Assembly (NCBI GenBank): GCA_021648285.1
Contig: JAKITC010000001.1
Location: 62,001-126,000, forward strand
Source: Sulfurimonas sp.
Lineage (GTDB): Bacteria > Campylobacterota > Campylobacteria > Campylobacterales > Sulfurimonadaceae
DNA length: 64,000 nucleotides
Direction of reading: 5' to 3'
The notes beneath the pieces were generated by a model, which did not search any database, had not been told where the DNA came from, and worked only from the letters and a program-made list of their open reading frames with translations. A program made the position numbers and the translations under genes. The first letter of the stretch is position 1. Each line of letters opens with the position of its first letter. Shown here in pieces: positions 8,665-17,017 of the stretch.

Positions 8665-10257
8665 TTAGTCTCTGCTTCTGTTACGGTTTCTGTCACCGCC
8701 ACCAGAACGGCTACCTTCGCTAGAAGAAGATTTCCCACGGTAACCACCGCCTCCACCAGAACGATTTCTATTGCCATTGCCTGAACGGTTTCTATCACGA
8801 CCTCCACCACCGCCTGAACGTGGTTTATTCCCACGGTAACCACCGCGTCCACCACTTCTGCTGTCATTTCTTTTACCGGCACGCTCTAAAATAGCTGCTA
8901 GTTTGTCAGCAGGAATACCAATAGTATTTGGACCTTTAACAGCTTGCCTATCTAAAATCATTGAAACTAGTTTAAACATAATAGTCTCTTCATCTATATC
9001 TTCTTTTAACATGTCAAGAATTTGATGTGCCTCGTCATAGATGTGTTGATCTTCTATATTTTTTACAATAGATTTTAAATTTAATGCTCTTAAATCATTT
9101 TTACTTGGAATAAATGCATGATTCATCGATGTTCCGACTTTAGTTTTTATTCTCTGAAGTTCTTTAAACTCTAGTGGAGTTAAAAGTGTGATAGCTTTAC
9201 CTTTAGTTCCAGCACGTCCAGTTCTACCGATACGGTGAACATAAGACTCTGAATCAAAAGGAATATGGTAGTTGAATACATGAGAAATATCATTTACATG
9301 TATACCACGAGCAGCAACATCGGTTGCAACTAAAACTTTAACACTGTTGCTTTTGAAACCTTTGATAACTGACTCACGTTGACGTTGCTCCATATCTCCA
9401 TGAAGACCATTTGCTAAGTAACCAGAGTTTGAAAGTACGTTTGAGAGTCTATCAACTTCACTTTTTGTTCTACAGAATACAATTGATTTTTTTGTAGTCT
9501 CAGAATCCATAAGACGAATAATTGCATCATCTCTTTCAGACTCTTCGATTACATAATACTCTTGCTCGATATCTGTATTTGTAGTTTCACCACCAGTGAT
9601 AGATATAAACTCTGGGTTATTTAAGATTCTCTCAGCAAGAAGCTTGATTGGTCTAGGCATAGTAGCTGAGAAAAGAAGTGTTTGACGGTTTGTTGGAAGA
9701 TATGAAAATATTTCATTGATATCATCCAAAAATCCCATATCAAGCATCTCATCAGCTTCATCTAGAACAACCACGCTTGGTTTGAAATCTTTTAACATAC
9801 CTCTTTTAAGAATGTCTAGAAGACGACCAGGAGTTGCAACAACCACTGCTGCACCTCTTTGAATAAGGTCAAGCTGTCTGCTATATGAACTACCACCATA
9901 AACTGTTACAGTTCTAGCGCCGATACCTCTTCCATATTTGAATAGCTCATCACTTACTTGAGTAGCAAGTTCACGTGTTGGAGTGATAACTAAAAGACCA
10001 ACACCATCTTTAGGGTTGATATTGTTTAGTGCAGGCAGACCAAAAGCAGCTGTTTTACCGGTACCAGTATGTGCTTGACCAACTATGTCGCGACCATCAA
10101 GTATAAATGGTATTGCCGCAGCTTGAATAGGGCTTGGAACTACAAAACCAGCTTCTTTTACAGCTCTTTGTATCTCACTGTTTAAACCTAAATCAGCAAA
10201 TGTGATTGTCGGTTCTTCATTAATTTGTTCCTCGTTTGTTTGTGCATTTTCTTGCAT
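8665..10257 (-). CDS. deaD: DEAD-box RNA helicase
   Basis: About 530 residues. Numbering from the upstream ATG: Walker A AHTGTGKT (63-70), PTRELA, TPGR, the DEAD box at 167-170 (VLDEADEMLDMG), SAT (LFSATMPRP), HGDMEQRQR, ATDVAARGIH and HRIGRTGRAG, so both RecA-like domains are complete. The last ~65 residues are Gly/Arg/Ser-rich (RGG-like), an RNA-binding tail. It probably unwinds rRNA or mRNA structure, especially in the cold. Of two adjacent ATGs, the second (10257) is five bases from AGGA, the better spacing. The 5' leader is over 70 bases and contains a CTGTC/GACAG hairpin. Confidence 0.93.
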   Translation of the reverse strand: MQENAQTNEEQINEEPTITFADLGLNSEIQRAVKEAGFVVPSPIQAAAIPFILDGRDIVGQAHTGTGKTAAFGLPALNNINPKDGVGLLVITPTRELATQVSDELFKYGRGIGARTVTVYGGSSYSRQLDLIQRGAAVVVATPGRLLDILKRGMLKDFKPSVVVLDEADEMLDMGFLDDINEIFSYLPTNRQTLLFSATMPRPIKLLAERILNNPEFISITGGETTNTDIEQEYYVIEESERDDAIIRLMDSETTKKSIVFCRTKSEVDRLSNVLSNSGYLANGLHGDMEQRQRESVIKGFKSNSVKVLVATDVAARGIHVNDISHVFNYHIPFDSESYVHRIGRTGRAGTKGKAITLLTPLEFKELQRIKTKVGTSMNHAFIPSKNDLRALNLKSIVKNIEDQHIYDEAHQILDMLKEDIDEETIMFKLVSMILDRQAVKGPNTIGIPADKLAAILERAGKRNDSRSGGRGGYRGNKPRSGGGGGRDRNRSGNGNRNRSGGGGGYRGKSSSSEGSRSGGGDRNRNRSRD

Positions 10258-10333
10258 CATAATCCTTTAAAAGCTAGGAGATGATACAAGACTGTCTCAC
10301 TGACAGAGCATCTTCCCCCAAACTATTTCGCGA

Positions 10334-10339
10334 ATTATA
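10334..10339 (-). promoter_or_regulatory. -10 element of the deaD promoter
   Basis: On the minus strand TATAAT lies in GGGTATAATTCGCG, about 75 bases before the helicase start, leaving a leader long enough for structure. The rest of 10261-10543 contains no gene I can support. Confidence 0.45.
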
Positions 10340-10543
10340 CCCAAATTTACCAAATTATTTATTTAAATACATTATACTTGGAATTACTTAAGTTTATATT
10401 GTGTAAAAATGAGTAGAGTTTGATTACGATAATATTTATATTTAATATACTTTTCACTTTTGTTTCTTATGCCTATTTTTGCTATGATACAACTATGAAA
10501 ATATAAACCAATATAAACGAACTAGAATAGGAAATCTTTAGCA

Positions 10544-10732
10544 ATGCAGATACAAACCCAGTACACTTATGAAAAAACATGGACTACGACTAATGAGACT
10601 GACCTTCTTAGAATGATAGAAGAAGAGATAGGTGATGCAGATCCCAAGGGTACGTTAAACTACATAAAAGAAGCAATAAAAACAGGTAAAGTCATAACTG
10701 TTGGTGGATGTAGATTTAGAGTTGAAAAATAG
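10544..10732 (+). CDS. small conserved-looking protein, unknown function
   Basis: 62 residues, MQIQTQYTYEKTW to GGCRFRVEK. It is predicted soluble: a short beta-rich N-terminus, an acidic helix around LLRMIEEEIGDADPKG, and a basic C-terminal strand. No family is recognised. Its stop directly precedes the MscS gene, so the two are probably co-transcribed. Codon use looks like neighbouring genes, which supports a real gene despite its size. Confidence 0.6.
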   Translation: MQIQTQYTYEKTWTTTNETDLLRMIEEEIGDADPKGTLNYIKEAIKTGKVITVGGCRFRVEK

Positions 10733-10741
10733 GTGAATAAA

Positions 10742-11569
10742 ATGGAAAAAGAACTTGAAGAAGTAGGGCAGTTTTACAACATTGTCATAGAGTTTATAAC
10801 AAACTATAGTTTTCAAATTATAGGTGTAATTATTATTTTGGCTATCGGTGTAGTAGCCTCTAAATACATTCACAGATATGTATTAAAGCTACTTTTAAAG
10901 ACTACAATAGATGAGACTTTAGGTGGCTTTATTGCCAGTTTTGTAAGATTTTTAGTAGTTGCAATGATGGCTATTTTAGCGCTTGGGAAACTTGGTATTT
11001 CTATAGCTCCATTTATTGCCGCTCTTGGTGCTATTTCTCTTACTGCCGGTTTGGCTCTTCAAGGAAGTGTCTCAAACTTTGCAGCTGGTCTTGTCCTTAT
11101 AGCTACAAAGCCTTTCAAAATAGGCGATACTATTAGAGTTCACGATATTTATGGAGAAGTACAAGAGATAAAATTAGCGTATACCATTTTAATCAATGAA
11201 GACAAAGAACAGATAACCATACCTAATAAATATATGATAGGTGATGTTTTAGTAAACTCATATCTTTTTAGAATTGTTGAAGGCAGTGTCGGAATATCTT
11301 ATGATAGTAATGCAGATAAATCAATAAAGCTTGTAAAAGAAACTATATCTACATGTAAAGAAGTCTCAGATGAGAATGAGCCTATTGTTGGCATTGAAAA
11401 TTTTGGAGATAGTTCGATAAATATCGGTTATAGATACTGGGTACCTACAAATAGTTTTTTCAAAGCACAGTATGAAGTTAATCTAAAAATATTAAAAGCT
11501 CTTAATGAAGCAAAAATCGCAATACCTTTTCCACAAAGAGAGATTCGTATGCTAGGAGATGAAAAATAA
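10742..11569 (+). CDS. mscS: small-conductance mechanosensitive channel (MscS family)
   Basis: About 275 residues, the size of a minimal MscS. It has three membrane helices (about residues 20-45, 60-85 and 90-125). The third is the Gly/Ala-rich pore helix GALGAISLTAGLALQGS, then SNFAAGLVLIATKPFKIGDTI, the family signature of the beta domain, and a C-terminal alpha/beta domain. It opens under membrane tension to release solutes in osmotic downshock. GTG at 10733 is an alternative start, but AGGTG before ATG 10742 gives a better ribosome site. The stop overlaps the DoxX start by one base. Confidence 0.93.
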   Translation: MEKELEEVGQFYNIVIEFITNYSFQIIGVIIILAIGVVASKYIHRYVLKLLLKTTIDETLGGFIASFVRFLVVAMMAILALGKLGISIAPFIAALGAISLTAGLALQGSVSNFAAGLVLIATKPFKIGDTIRVHDIYGEVQEIKLAYTILINEDKEQITIPNKYMIGDVLVNSYLFRIVEGSVGISYDSNADKSIKLVKETISTCKEVSDENEPIVGIENFGDSSINIGYRYWVPTNSFFKAQYEVNLKILKALNEAKIAIPFPQREIRMLGDEK

Positions 11570-11949
11570 TGAATGATATAGCAAAACTGATTTTAAGACT
11601 TACAGTTGGAGTTATGATACTTTTTCACGGTGTTGAAAAGATTATAAATGGTATAGGAGGCGTGAAGCATTTGACTCTGAATGCAGGTTTGCCTGAGTTT
11701 TTAGCTTATGGCGTTTATGTAGGTGAGATTGTAATGCCGATTTTAATCGTACTTGGAGTATATGCAAGAGTTGCATCTTTGGTTTTAGCATTTAACATGT
11801 TGATTGCTATATTTTTAGCATATGGCGGTTCTTTGTTTGTTTTAGGCAAGCATGGAGCACCATCTTTTGAACTTCCATTTTTATACTTAATAATGTCAAT
11901 TTTAATATTTATGATTGGAAGTGGAAAGTACGCTGTAAATAGTAAGTAG
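11569..11949 (+). CDS. DoxX-family membrane protein
   Basis: 126 residues with four predicted membrane helices. The N-terminus LILRLTVGVMILFHGVEKIINGIGG and the segment GVYVGEIVMPILIVLGVYAR are characteristic of DoxX/DUF417-type proteins. Members are linked to quinone/thiosulfate chemistry in archaea and to redox stress in bacteria; no reaction is proven for this branch. It overlaps the mscS stop by one base and is probably translated with it. Confidence 0.85.
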   Translation: MNDIAKLILRLTVGVMILFHGVEKIINGIGGVKHLTLNAGLPEFLAYGVYVGEIVMPILIVLGVYARVASLVLAFNMLIAIFLAYGGSLFVLGKHGAPSFELPFLYLIMSILIFMIGSGKYAVNSK

Positions 11950-11970
11950 TAAGAGTCTTAAAAGTCCTGC

Positions 11971-12528
11971 TTATGGATGTGGGACTTTTACTTTAGAGTT
12001 CAGACTCCATCCGATAATAGCCATAAGAGTAATAACACTGACAGCCGGCAAAAAATCATAACTAGATCCTAAATAAGTTAGCCAGAGTAAAATTGCTCCC
12101 AGCGGCGTTGGTACACCTGTGAAAAATTTATCTACCTCTCCAACATCTGTATGAATATTAAAGTGGATGAGTCTTCTTAATCCTGAAATAACATAGTAAA
12201 TGGAAACAATTGCTGCAAGCAGCATTGACATGTTAGAAAAATTTATGACATATACAGATTGAAATATTAGAAATACAGGAACAAGAACAAAGCTTAAAAA
12301 ATCTGCGAAACTATCCAGTTGAACTCCAAACTCATTTGACAAGTTGTATTTTCTAGCGATTTTACCATCAAAAATATCGAAAGCTCCACCAATCCAAGCT
12401 AATACAATAGCAACAAAAAAGTTGTTTTGAGTGATAAAATAAGTTGCCATAAGACCTGCTGTAATATTTACAAATGTAAACATATTTGCCAGATTAAAGT
12501 GTGATGATGAATTATAGAGAAATTTCAT
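11971..12528 (-). CDS. CDP-alcohol phosphatidyltransferase (PssA-like)
   Basis: 185 residues with about six membrane helices. The complete CDP-alcohol phosphotransferase motif is present: DG-x2-AR-x8-G-x3-D-x3-D in FDGKIARKYN...GVQLDSFAD. These enzymes move a phosphatidyl group from CDP-diacylglycerol to an alcohol. The N-terminus (HFNLANMFTFVNITAGLMA) and size fit the phosphatidylserine synthase branch, the route to phosphatidylethanolamine, but other alcohol acceptors cannot be excluded. Transcribed alone, convergent with DoxX. Confidence 0.85.
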   Translation of the reverse strand: MKFLYNSSSHFNLANMFTFVNITAGLMATYFITQNNFFVAIVLAWIGGAFDIFDGKIARKYNLSNEFGVQLDSFADFLSFVLVPVFLIFQSVYVINFSNMSMLLAAIVSIYYVISGLRRLIHFNIHTDVGEVDKFFTGVPTPLGAILLWLTYLGSSYDFLPAVSVITLMAIIGWSLNSKVKVPHP

Positions 12529-12598
12529 ATATTGCCTAGTTTAATCAAGTTAAACGAAATTATAACAGAATTTATGAAACATAATCCTATAGCTTTCT

Positions 12599-12617
12599 GA
12601 TATTCATTATCAATATT
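12599..12617 (+). promoter_or_regulatory. Fur-box-like site 1 before the porin gene
   Basis: GATATTCATTATCAATATT matches the classical Fur box at 15 of 19 positions by my count. It lies about 60 bases before the porin start and 16 bases upstream of a second site. Confidence 0.5.
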
Positions 12618-12633
12618 AAGAGAACATTAAGTT

Positions 12634-12652
12634 GATATTGATTATCATTTGA
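12634..12652 (+). promoter_or_regulatory. Fur-box-like site 2 before the porin gene
   Basis: GATATTGATTATCATTTGA also matches the Fur consensus at 15 of 19 positions, with an intact central TGATTATCAT core. It ends 26 bases before the porin ATG, so a bound repressor would cover the promoter or early leader. Confidence 0.6.
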
Positions 12653-12678
12653 ATGAATTTACTAACAGGTTATAAATA

Positions 12679-13875
12679 ATGAATAGAATATTAAAAATCA
12701 GTTTTACAGTAAGTTTAGTGTTGTCTGTTCTTAATGCACAAGATCTAAAAGAGACATCAACAGTAGAAGAGATGTTTTTAAATGCTACAGTCTCGGGAGA
12801 GATTAGAATGATTTCTTTTGAATACAATCAAGAAGCAGTAGGCGAGGGTAATACATATGCAACGGCTGTTGGTGGCAAAGTAAAGTATGAGTTAGCCGAA
12901 TTAAACGGCTTTAATGCTGCAATGGCAGTTAGAACTTCTTATGATATGGATTTAGTAACTGGAGACGGTGCAAAGCAAAACAGTGAGCTATCTTCATCAG
13001 ATGGTAAATGCACGGTTGCAAGTGAAGTATATTTAAACTATAAAAATGGTGGCTTTAATTTCCGTGCAGGTCGTCAAATAATTGACACACCTTTAGCAGA
13101 TAGTGATGATATTAGAATGATTCCAAATACTTTTGAAGCATATATAGCTACTTATGAAATAGATAACCTTAATTTTATGTTAGGTAATTTGCAGGACTGG
13201 CAAGGTTTTGATGCCGGATTGGATGATGGTTGGGTAAAAGCAGGGGAAGATGGAACTTGGTTTGGTGGTATAACTTACACTACTGATACTGTAGAGGCTA
13301 GTGCTTGGTACTATAATATCACTAAACTTACAAATACTGCTTATTTTGATATTGCTCTTAATTATGAGATAAACAGTGATGTGTCAATTGTTGGAGCTGC
13401 TCAGTACTTAAATGAAAATGAGATAAGTAATAGTGGCACTGAAGCAAGTATATATGGAGTTATGGCGGAATTATTAGCATATAATGTTGGTTTCACTCTT
13501 GCATATAACGATTCAAGCAGAAAAGCAGGTAAAGAGACTTTCAGCGGATTTGGTGGCGGCACACTATTTACGAGTATGGACACATTGATTTTAAATGATA
13601 TAGCAGTTGATCGTGATGTAAGGGTAGTCGTTGCAGGCATAAGTTATGAATTTGATGACATCTCTATTTTTTATGCTTATGGTGATTCTGATGGTGGTGC
13701 TGACGGTTTAGGGGTTAAAGCTCACAATACTGAGTATGACATAGGTTTTGAGTACACTATTAGTGACGAGCTTATTATTAATGCAGTTTATACAATTCAT
13801 GAAGATAAAGAAAATTTAGCAAAAACAGATTTTTATTGGGACCGGTTTTACCTTATATTGGCATATAATTTTTAG
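12679..13875 (+). CDS. outer-membrane porin (OprD-like), probably iron-regulated
   Basis: 398 residues. There is a signal peptide to about residue 20 (ISFTVSLVLSVLNA), then a short linker and alternating amphipathic strands ending in FYLILAYNF, the terminal aromatic of a beta-barrel. The segment NFRAGRQIIDTPLADSDD with Arg-Gln near residue 135 is typical of the Campylobacterota OprD/major outer-membrane porin group. Two Fur-like sites precede it and a third follows it, before feoAB. I infer a porin expressed under iron limitation that lets ferrous iron or small chelates reach FeoB. The substrate is not shown. Confidence 0.8.
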   Translation: MNRILKISFTVSLVLSVLNAQDLKETSTVEEMFLNATVSGEIRMISFEYNQEAVGEGNTYATAVGGKVKYELAELNGFNAAMAVRTSYDMDLVTGDGAKQNSELSSSDGKCTVASEVYLNYKNGGFNFRAGRQIIDTPLADSDDIRMIPNTFEAYIATYEIDNLNFMLGNLQDWQGFDAGLDDGWVKAGEDGTWFGGITYTTDTVEASAWYYNITKLTNTAYFDIALNYEINSDVSIVGAAQYLNENEISNSGTEASIYGVMAELLAYNVGFTLAYNDSSRKAGKETFSGFGGGTLFTSMDTLILNDIAVDRDVRVVVAGISYEFDDISIFYAYGDSDGGADGLGVKAHNTEYDIGFEYTISDELIINAVYTIHEDKENLAKTDFYWDRFYLILAYNF

Positions 13876-13894
13876 TTTAATCATCCTTTAATAT

Positions 13895-13913
13895 GATATC
13901 TATTATCATTATA
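13895..13913 (+). promoter_or_regulatory. Fur-box-like site before feoA
   Basis: GATATCTATTATCATTATA matches the Fur box at 15 of 19 positions and lies 20 bases before the feoA start, between the porin stop and feoA. It implies iron repression of feoAB independent of the porin promoter. Confidence 0.6.
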
Positions 13914-13933
13914 GAAAAATAATGAGAATAGAT

Positions 13934-14188
13934 ATGTCCAATAAAACAGATGCAAGCGAGATAAACAAACTGAGTGATTGTAAAAAATCTCATGTTGTAA
14001 AAGTTTTAAAATTAAACGCTCCCTCAGAGCTAAAACAGAGACTTATATCTTTTGGAATTATGAAAGAAAGTATTATTGAAGTGTTAAAGTATTCTACATC
14101 CAAAAATACTATGGAGATTAAAGTTGGAAAAACAAGGATAGCTCTTCGTGCTCAAGAAGCTGCTTTAATAGAGGTTGTAAAGTTATGA
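13934..14188 (+). CDS. feoA: ferrous iron transport protein A
   Basis: 84 residues from the preferred start. It is a small SH3-like domain: LSDCKKSHVVKVLKLNAPSELKQRLISFGIMKES and the tail KVGKTRIALRAQEAALIEV are typical of FeoA, which binds FeoB on the cytoplasmic side and supports ferrous iron import. An ATG at 13922 is in frame but has no ribosome site, while GAGAAT precedes 13934. The stop overlaps the feoB start (ATGA), indicating coupled translation. Confidence 0.92.
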   Translation: MSNKTDASEINKLSDCKKSHVVKVLKLNAPSELKQRLISFGIMKESIIEVLKYSTSKNTMEIKVGKTRIALRAQEAALIEVVKL

Positions 14189-16320
14189 CTACAGATGTAA
14201 AGACATGCCCTATAACAGCTAATCATATAAAGATAGCTCTTGTAGGACAACCAAATGTTGGTAAGAGTATGCTTATTAACTCTGTCTCTAACGCCCATCT
14301 ACATGTTGGAAACTTCTCGGGAGTGACTGTAGATAAAACAGAAGTTCTATTTGATTATAAAAATTACCATTTTACAGTAGTTGATTTACCCGGAACTTAC
14401 GCACTAAATGAATATACTATTGAAGAAAAAGTAACAAGTGATTATCTCTCCGAATATGATTACGACCTGATAGTAAATGTAGTTGATTCAACAAATCTAG
14501 AAAAAAATCTTCAATTAACCTCTGAGCTTATGAGTGTTGATAAAAAAATGGTTATTGCTCTAAATATGAGTGATGAGGCAGTCAAAGAGGGGATAAATAT
14601 AAGTGGTAGCTACATGTCTCAACTACTTGGTATTAGTTGTGTAAAAGTATCAGCGGTTACAAAAGAGGGTATAGCTGACCTGATTGATGCAATTATAGAA
14701 GAGTTTGAGGCTACAAGTGTAGAGCATAAACTTATTTTTAGTGAAGCAGTAGAAGAAGAAATATTTAAAGTTGTTGATTATTTACTCAAACATAAATATA
14801 AAGACAGTAACTCATATAGAAATATTGCGATAAACCTTCTCAAAAATAATAAAACTACGTATGCAAAACTTCACGATAATCCAATTTGGACAGAACTACA
14901 GCTAATTCTTATAGAAGCTTCTAAACATATTGAACTGCACCATGACACGGATGATGTTAAAGAGGCTTTTGCTTCAGAGTATGCATCTTTTAACAGAGGA
15001 ATAGTTGCTGAAGTTTTAAAACAGGACAAAGAGATTAAGAAAAAAACGCTCACAGACAAAATTGACAATGTTTTAATCCATCAACTGTTTGGCATACCAA
15101 TATTTCTGTTTTTAATGTGGGGGCTCTTTCAACTTACTTTTGAAGTAGGTGTGATACCAATGGAGTATATAGATGGTTTTTTTGGATGGTTCGGTGACAC
15201 GGTTGGAGCCACTATATCAAACGAGGATATTCGATCATTAGTTGTTGATGGAATCATTTCAGGTGTGGGAGCAGTTATACTTTTTGTTCCAAATATAATG
15301 ATTCTTTTTGTAGGTATAGCCCTCTTGGAGAGTACAGGTTATATGGCAAGAGTTGCATTTTTACTAGATGGGTTTTTTCATAAATTTGGTTTACATGGGC
15401 AATCATTTATACCTTTAGTTACAGGTTTTGGCTGCTCGATACCAGCTTACATGTCAGCAAGAATATTAAAAAATGATAGAGATAGACTTTTAACACTCTT
15501 TATTATAGGCTTTATGAGTTGTGGAGCCAGACTTCCAGTTTATGTACTCTTTGCAGGTGCATTTTTTTCAGAAGATATGGCAGGGAATATCCTATTCATA
15601 ATTTATATTAGCGGTGCTCTTATAGGATTAATTGCAGCTAAAATATTAAAATTAACTGCATTTAAAGGCGTAGATGAACCATTTGTTATGGAGATGCCAA
15701 AGTATAGATTGCCGTCATTTAAACTTATTTGGCACACTGTTATGACAAAGACCTGGATGTACCTGAGAAAAGCAGGTACTTATATCGCAGCTGCATCAAT
15801 GCTAGTATGGTTTTTAAGCAATTATCCTCATAATTTAAGCTTGCAAGAGAGTTATCAAAGCAAAATTGAAAGGGCTCTAAGCGAAGATGAAAAATCAAAG
15901 TTACAAAATAAATTATCGCAAGAATTGTTAGAACAGAGCTATTTGGGAACAATCGGTAGATTTTCTATGCCGATTTTTGAGCCACTTGGGTTTGATTGGA
16001 AGATGAGTGTAGCGCTTCAGACAGGTTTGGCTGCAAAAGAGGTAGTAGTATCAACACTGGGAGTTTTATACTCTTTGGGTAATGATGTTAATGAAGAGAG
16101 CAATTCTCTTATTGCAACAATAAGCAAGAATATTCCTTTTGCATCTGCTGTTGCTTTTATCGTAGTGATTATGATTTATCTTCCATGTTTGGCAGCTTCG
16201 GTTGTATTTACTCGTGAAGCAGGTGGTATAAAATATTTCTTTTATCTTTTAGCCTTTACTTCAATAGCTGCTTATGGACTTGCTTTTATCGCATACAATA
16301 TAGCTTTGATGCTTACTTAA
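14185..16320 (+). CDS. feoB: ferrous iron transporter B
   Basis: 711 residues, full length. The N-terminal GTPase has G1 GQPNVGKS (residues 20-27), a Thr-containing switch (FSGVTVDKTE), G3 DLPGTY and G4 NMSD. A helical guanine-dissociation-inhibitor region follows, then a C-terminal domain with about eight membrane helices carrying two Gate motifs, including TGFGCSIPAYMSAR and YLPCLAASVVFTREAG, each with a conserved Cys. It imports Fe2+ across the inner membrane. It is translated together with feoA. Confidence 0.97.
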   Translation: MTTDVKTCPITANHIKIALVGQPNVGKSMLINSVSNAHLHVGNFSGVTVDKTEVLFDYKNYHFTVVDLPGTYALNEYTIEEKVTSDYLSEYDYDLIVNVVDSTNLEKNLQLTSELMSVDKKMVIALNMSDEAVKEGINISGSYMSQLLGISCVKVSAVTKEGIADLIDAIIEEFEATSVEHKLIFSEAVEEEIFKVVDYLLKHKYKDSNSYRNIAINLLKNNKTTYAKLHDNPIWTELQLILIEASKHIELHHDTDDVKEAFASEYASFNRGIVAEVLKQDKEIKKKTLTDKIDNVLIHQLFGIPIFLFLMWGLFQLTFEVGVIPMEYIDGFFGWFGDTVGATISNEDIRSLVVDGIISGVGAVILFVPNIMILFVGIALLESTGYMARVAFLLDGFFHKFGLHGQSFIPLVTGFGCSIPAYMSARILKNDRDRLLTLFIIGFMSCGARLPVYVLFAGAFFSEDMAGNILFIIYISGALIGLIAAKILKLTAFKGVDEPFVMEMPKYRLPSFKLIWHTVMTKTWMYLRKAGTYIAAASMLVWFLSNYPHNLSLQESYQSKIERALSEDEKSKLQNKLSQELLEQSYLGTIGRFSMPIFEPLGFDWKMSVALQTGLAAKEVVVSTLGVLYSLGNDVNEESNSLIATISKNIPFASAVAFIVVIMIYLPCLAASVVFTREAGGIKYFFYLLAFTSIAAYGLAFIAYNIALMLT

Positions 16321-16354
16321 CTAATTATTAGTTTATCTTTGTTACAATCTGAAT

Positions 16355-17017
16355 ATGAAAAAAATATTAATGATTGAAGATGACTTAGAACTAGCAGAGA
16401 TATTAACAGAATATCTTGAACAATTTGAGTTTGAGGTTGTAACCGAAGATGACCCTTTTAAAGCAGTGAGTATATTAAAACTAGAGCCTTTTGATTTAGT
16501 TATATTGGATTTGACTCTTCCTGGAATGGATGGATTAGAAGTTTGTGAAGCTATTCGTGAGAGACAAGATATTCCTATTGTTATTTCATCAGCCAGAAGT
16601 GATGTAACAGATAAGGTTAAAGCGCTTGAACTAGGAGCTGATGACTATTTACCAAAGCCATATGATCCTAGAGAGCTTGAGGCCAGGATACACTCTGTTT
16701 TAAGACGCTATGAAGCAAAATCTCAAGAAAAACAAGAATCAAAAAGTGATTTTAAGTGTGATGTCTCATCTATGATGATTACATATAAGGGTAGAAATAT
16801 TGATTTGTCAAATGCAGAATTTGGGATTTTATCCTATATGATTGCTAAACAAGGTCTTGTCGTTTCAAGAGAAGATTTGATTCATAATGTGAATGCAATC
16901 AATGAAGACTCATCAAATAAGAGTATTGATGTTATGGTTGGCAGGATTAGAAATAAACTTGGAGACAAGTCTCTTATAGAATCTGTCAGAGGCGTAGGAT
17001 ATAAACTGCTTAAATGA
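16355..17017 (+). CDS. OmpR-type response regulator
   Basis: 220 residues. The receiver domain has acidic pocket EDD (residues 8-10), phospho-acceptor Asp in VILDLTLPGMDG, Thr/Ser in ISSAR, and Lys in LPKPYDP. It is followed by a winged-helix OmpR/PhoB domain ending SVRGVGYKLLK. The gene overlaps its kinase by four bases (ATGA). Overall similarity and pairing resemble the Helicobacter acid-response regulator ArsR (HP0166), which is essential there. Regulated genes here are unknown, though position after feoB invites an envelope or metal link. Confidence 0.9.
   Translation: MKKILMIEDDLELAEILTEYLEQFEFEVVTEDDPFKAVSILKLEPFDLVILDLTLPGMDGLEVCEAIRERQDIPIVISSARSDVTDKVKALELGADDYLPKPYDPRELEARIHSVLRRYEAKSQEKQESKSDFKCDVSSMMITYKGRNIDLSNAEFGILSYMIAKQGLVVSREDLIHNVNAINEDSSNKSIDVMVGRIRNKLGDKSLIESVRGVGYKLLK

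Noticed and set aside
8601-8882. 93-residue frame on the minus strand rich in Val/Glu
   Set aside because: It is another reading frame of the Gly/Arg-rich tail of the DEAD-box helicase; the repeats of that tail keep it open. No ribosome site or family match.
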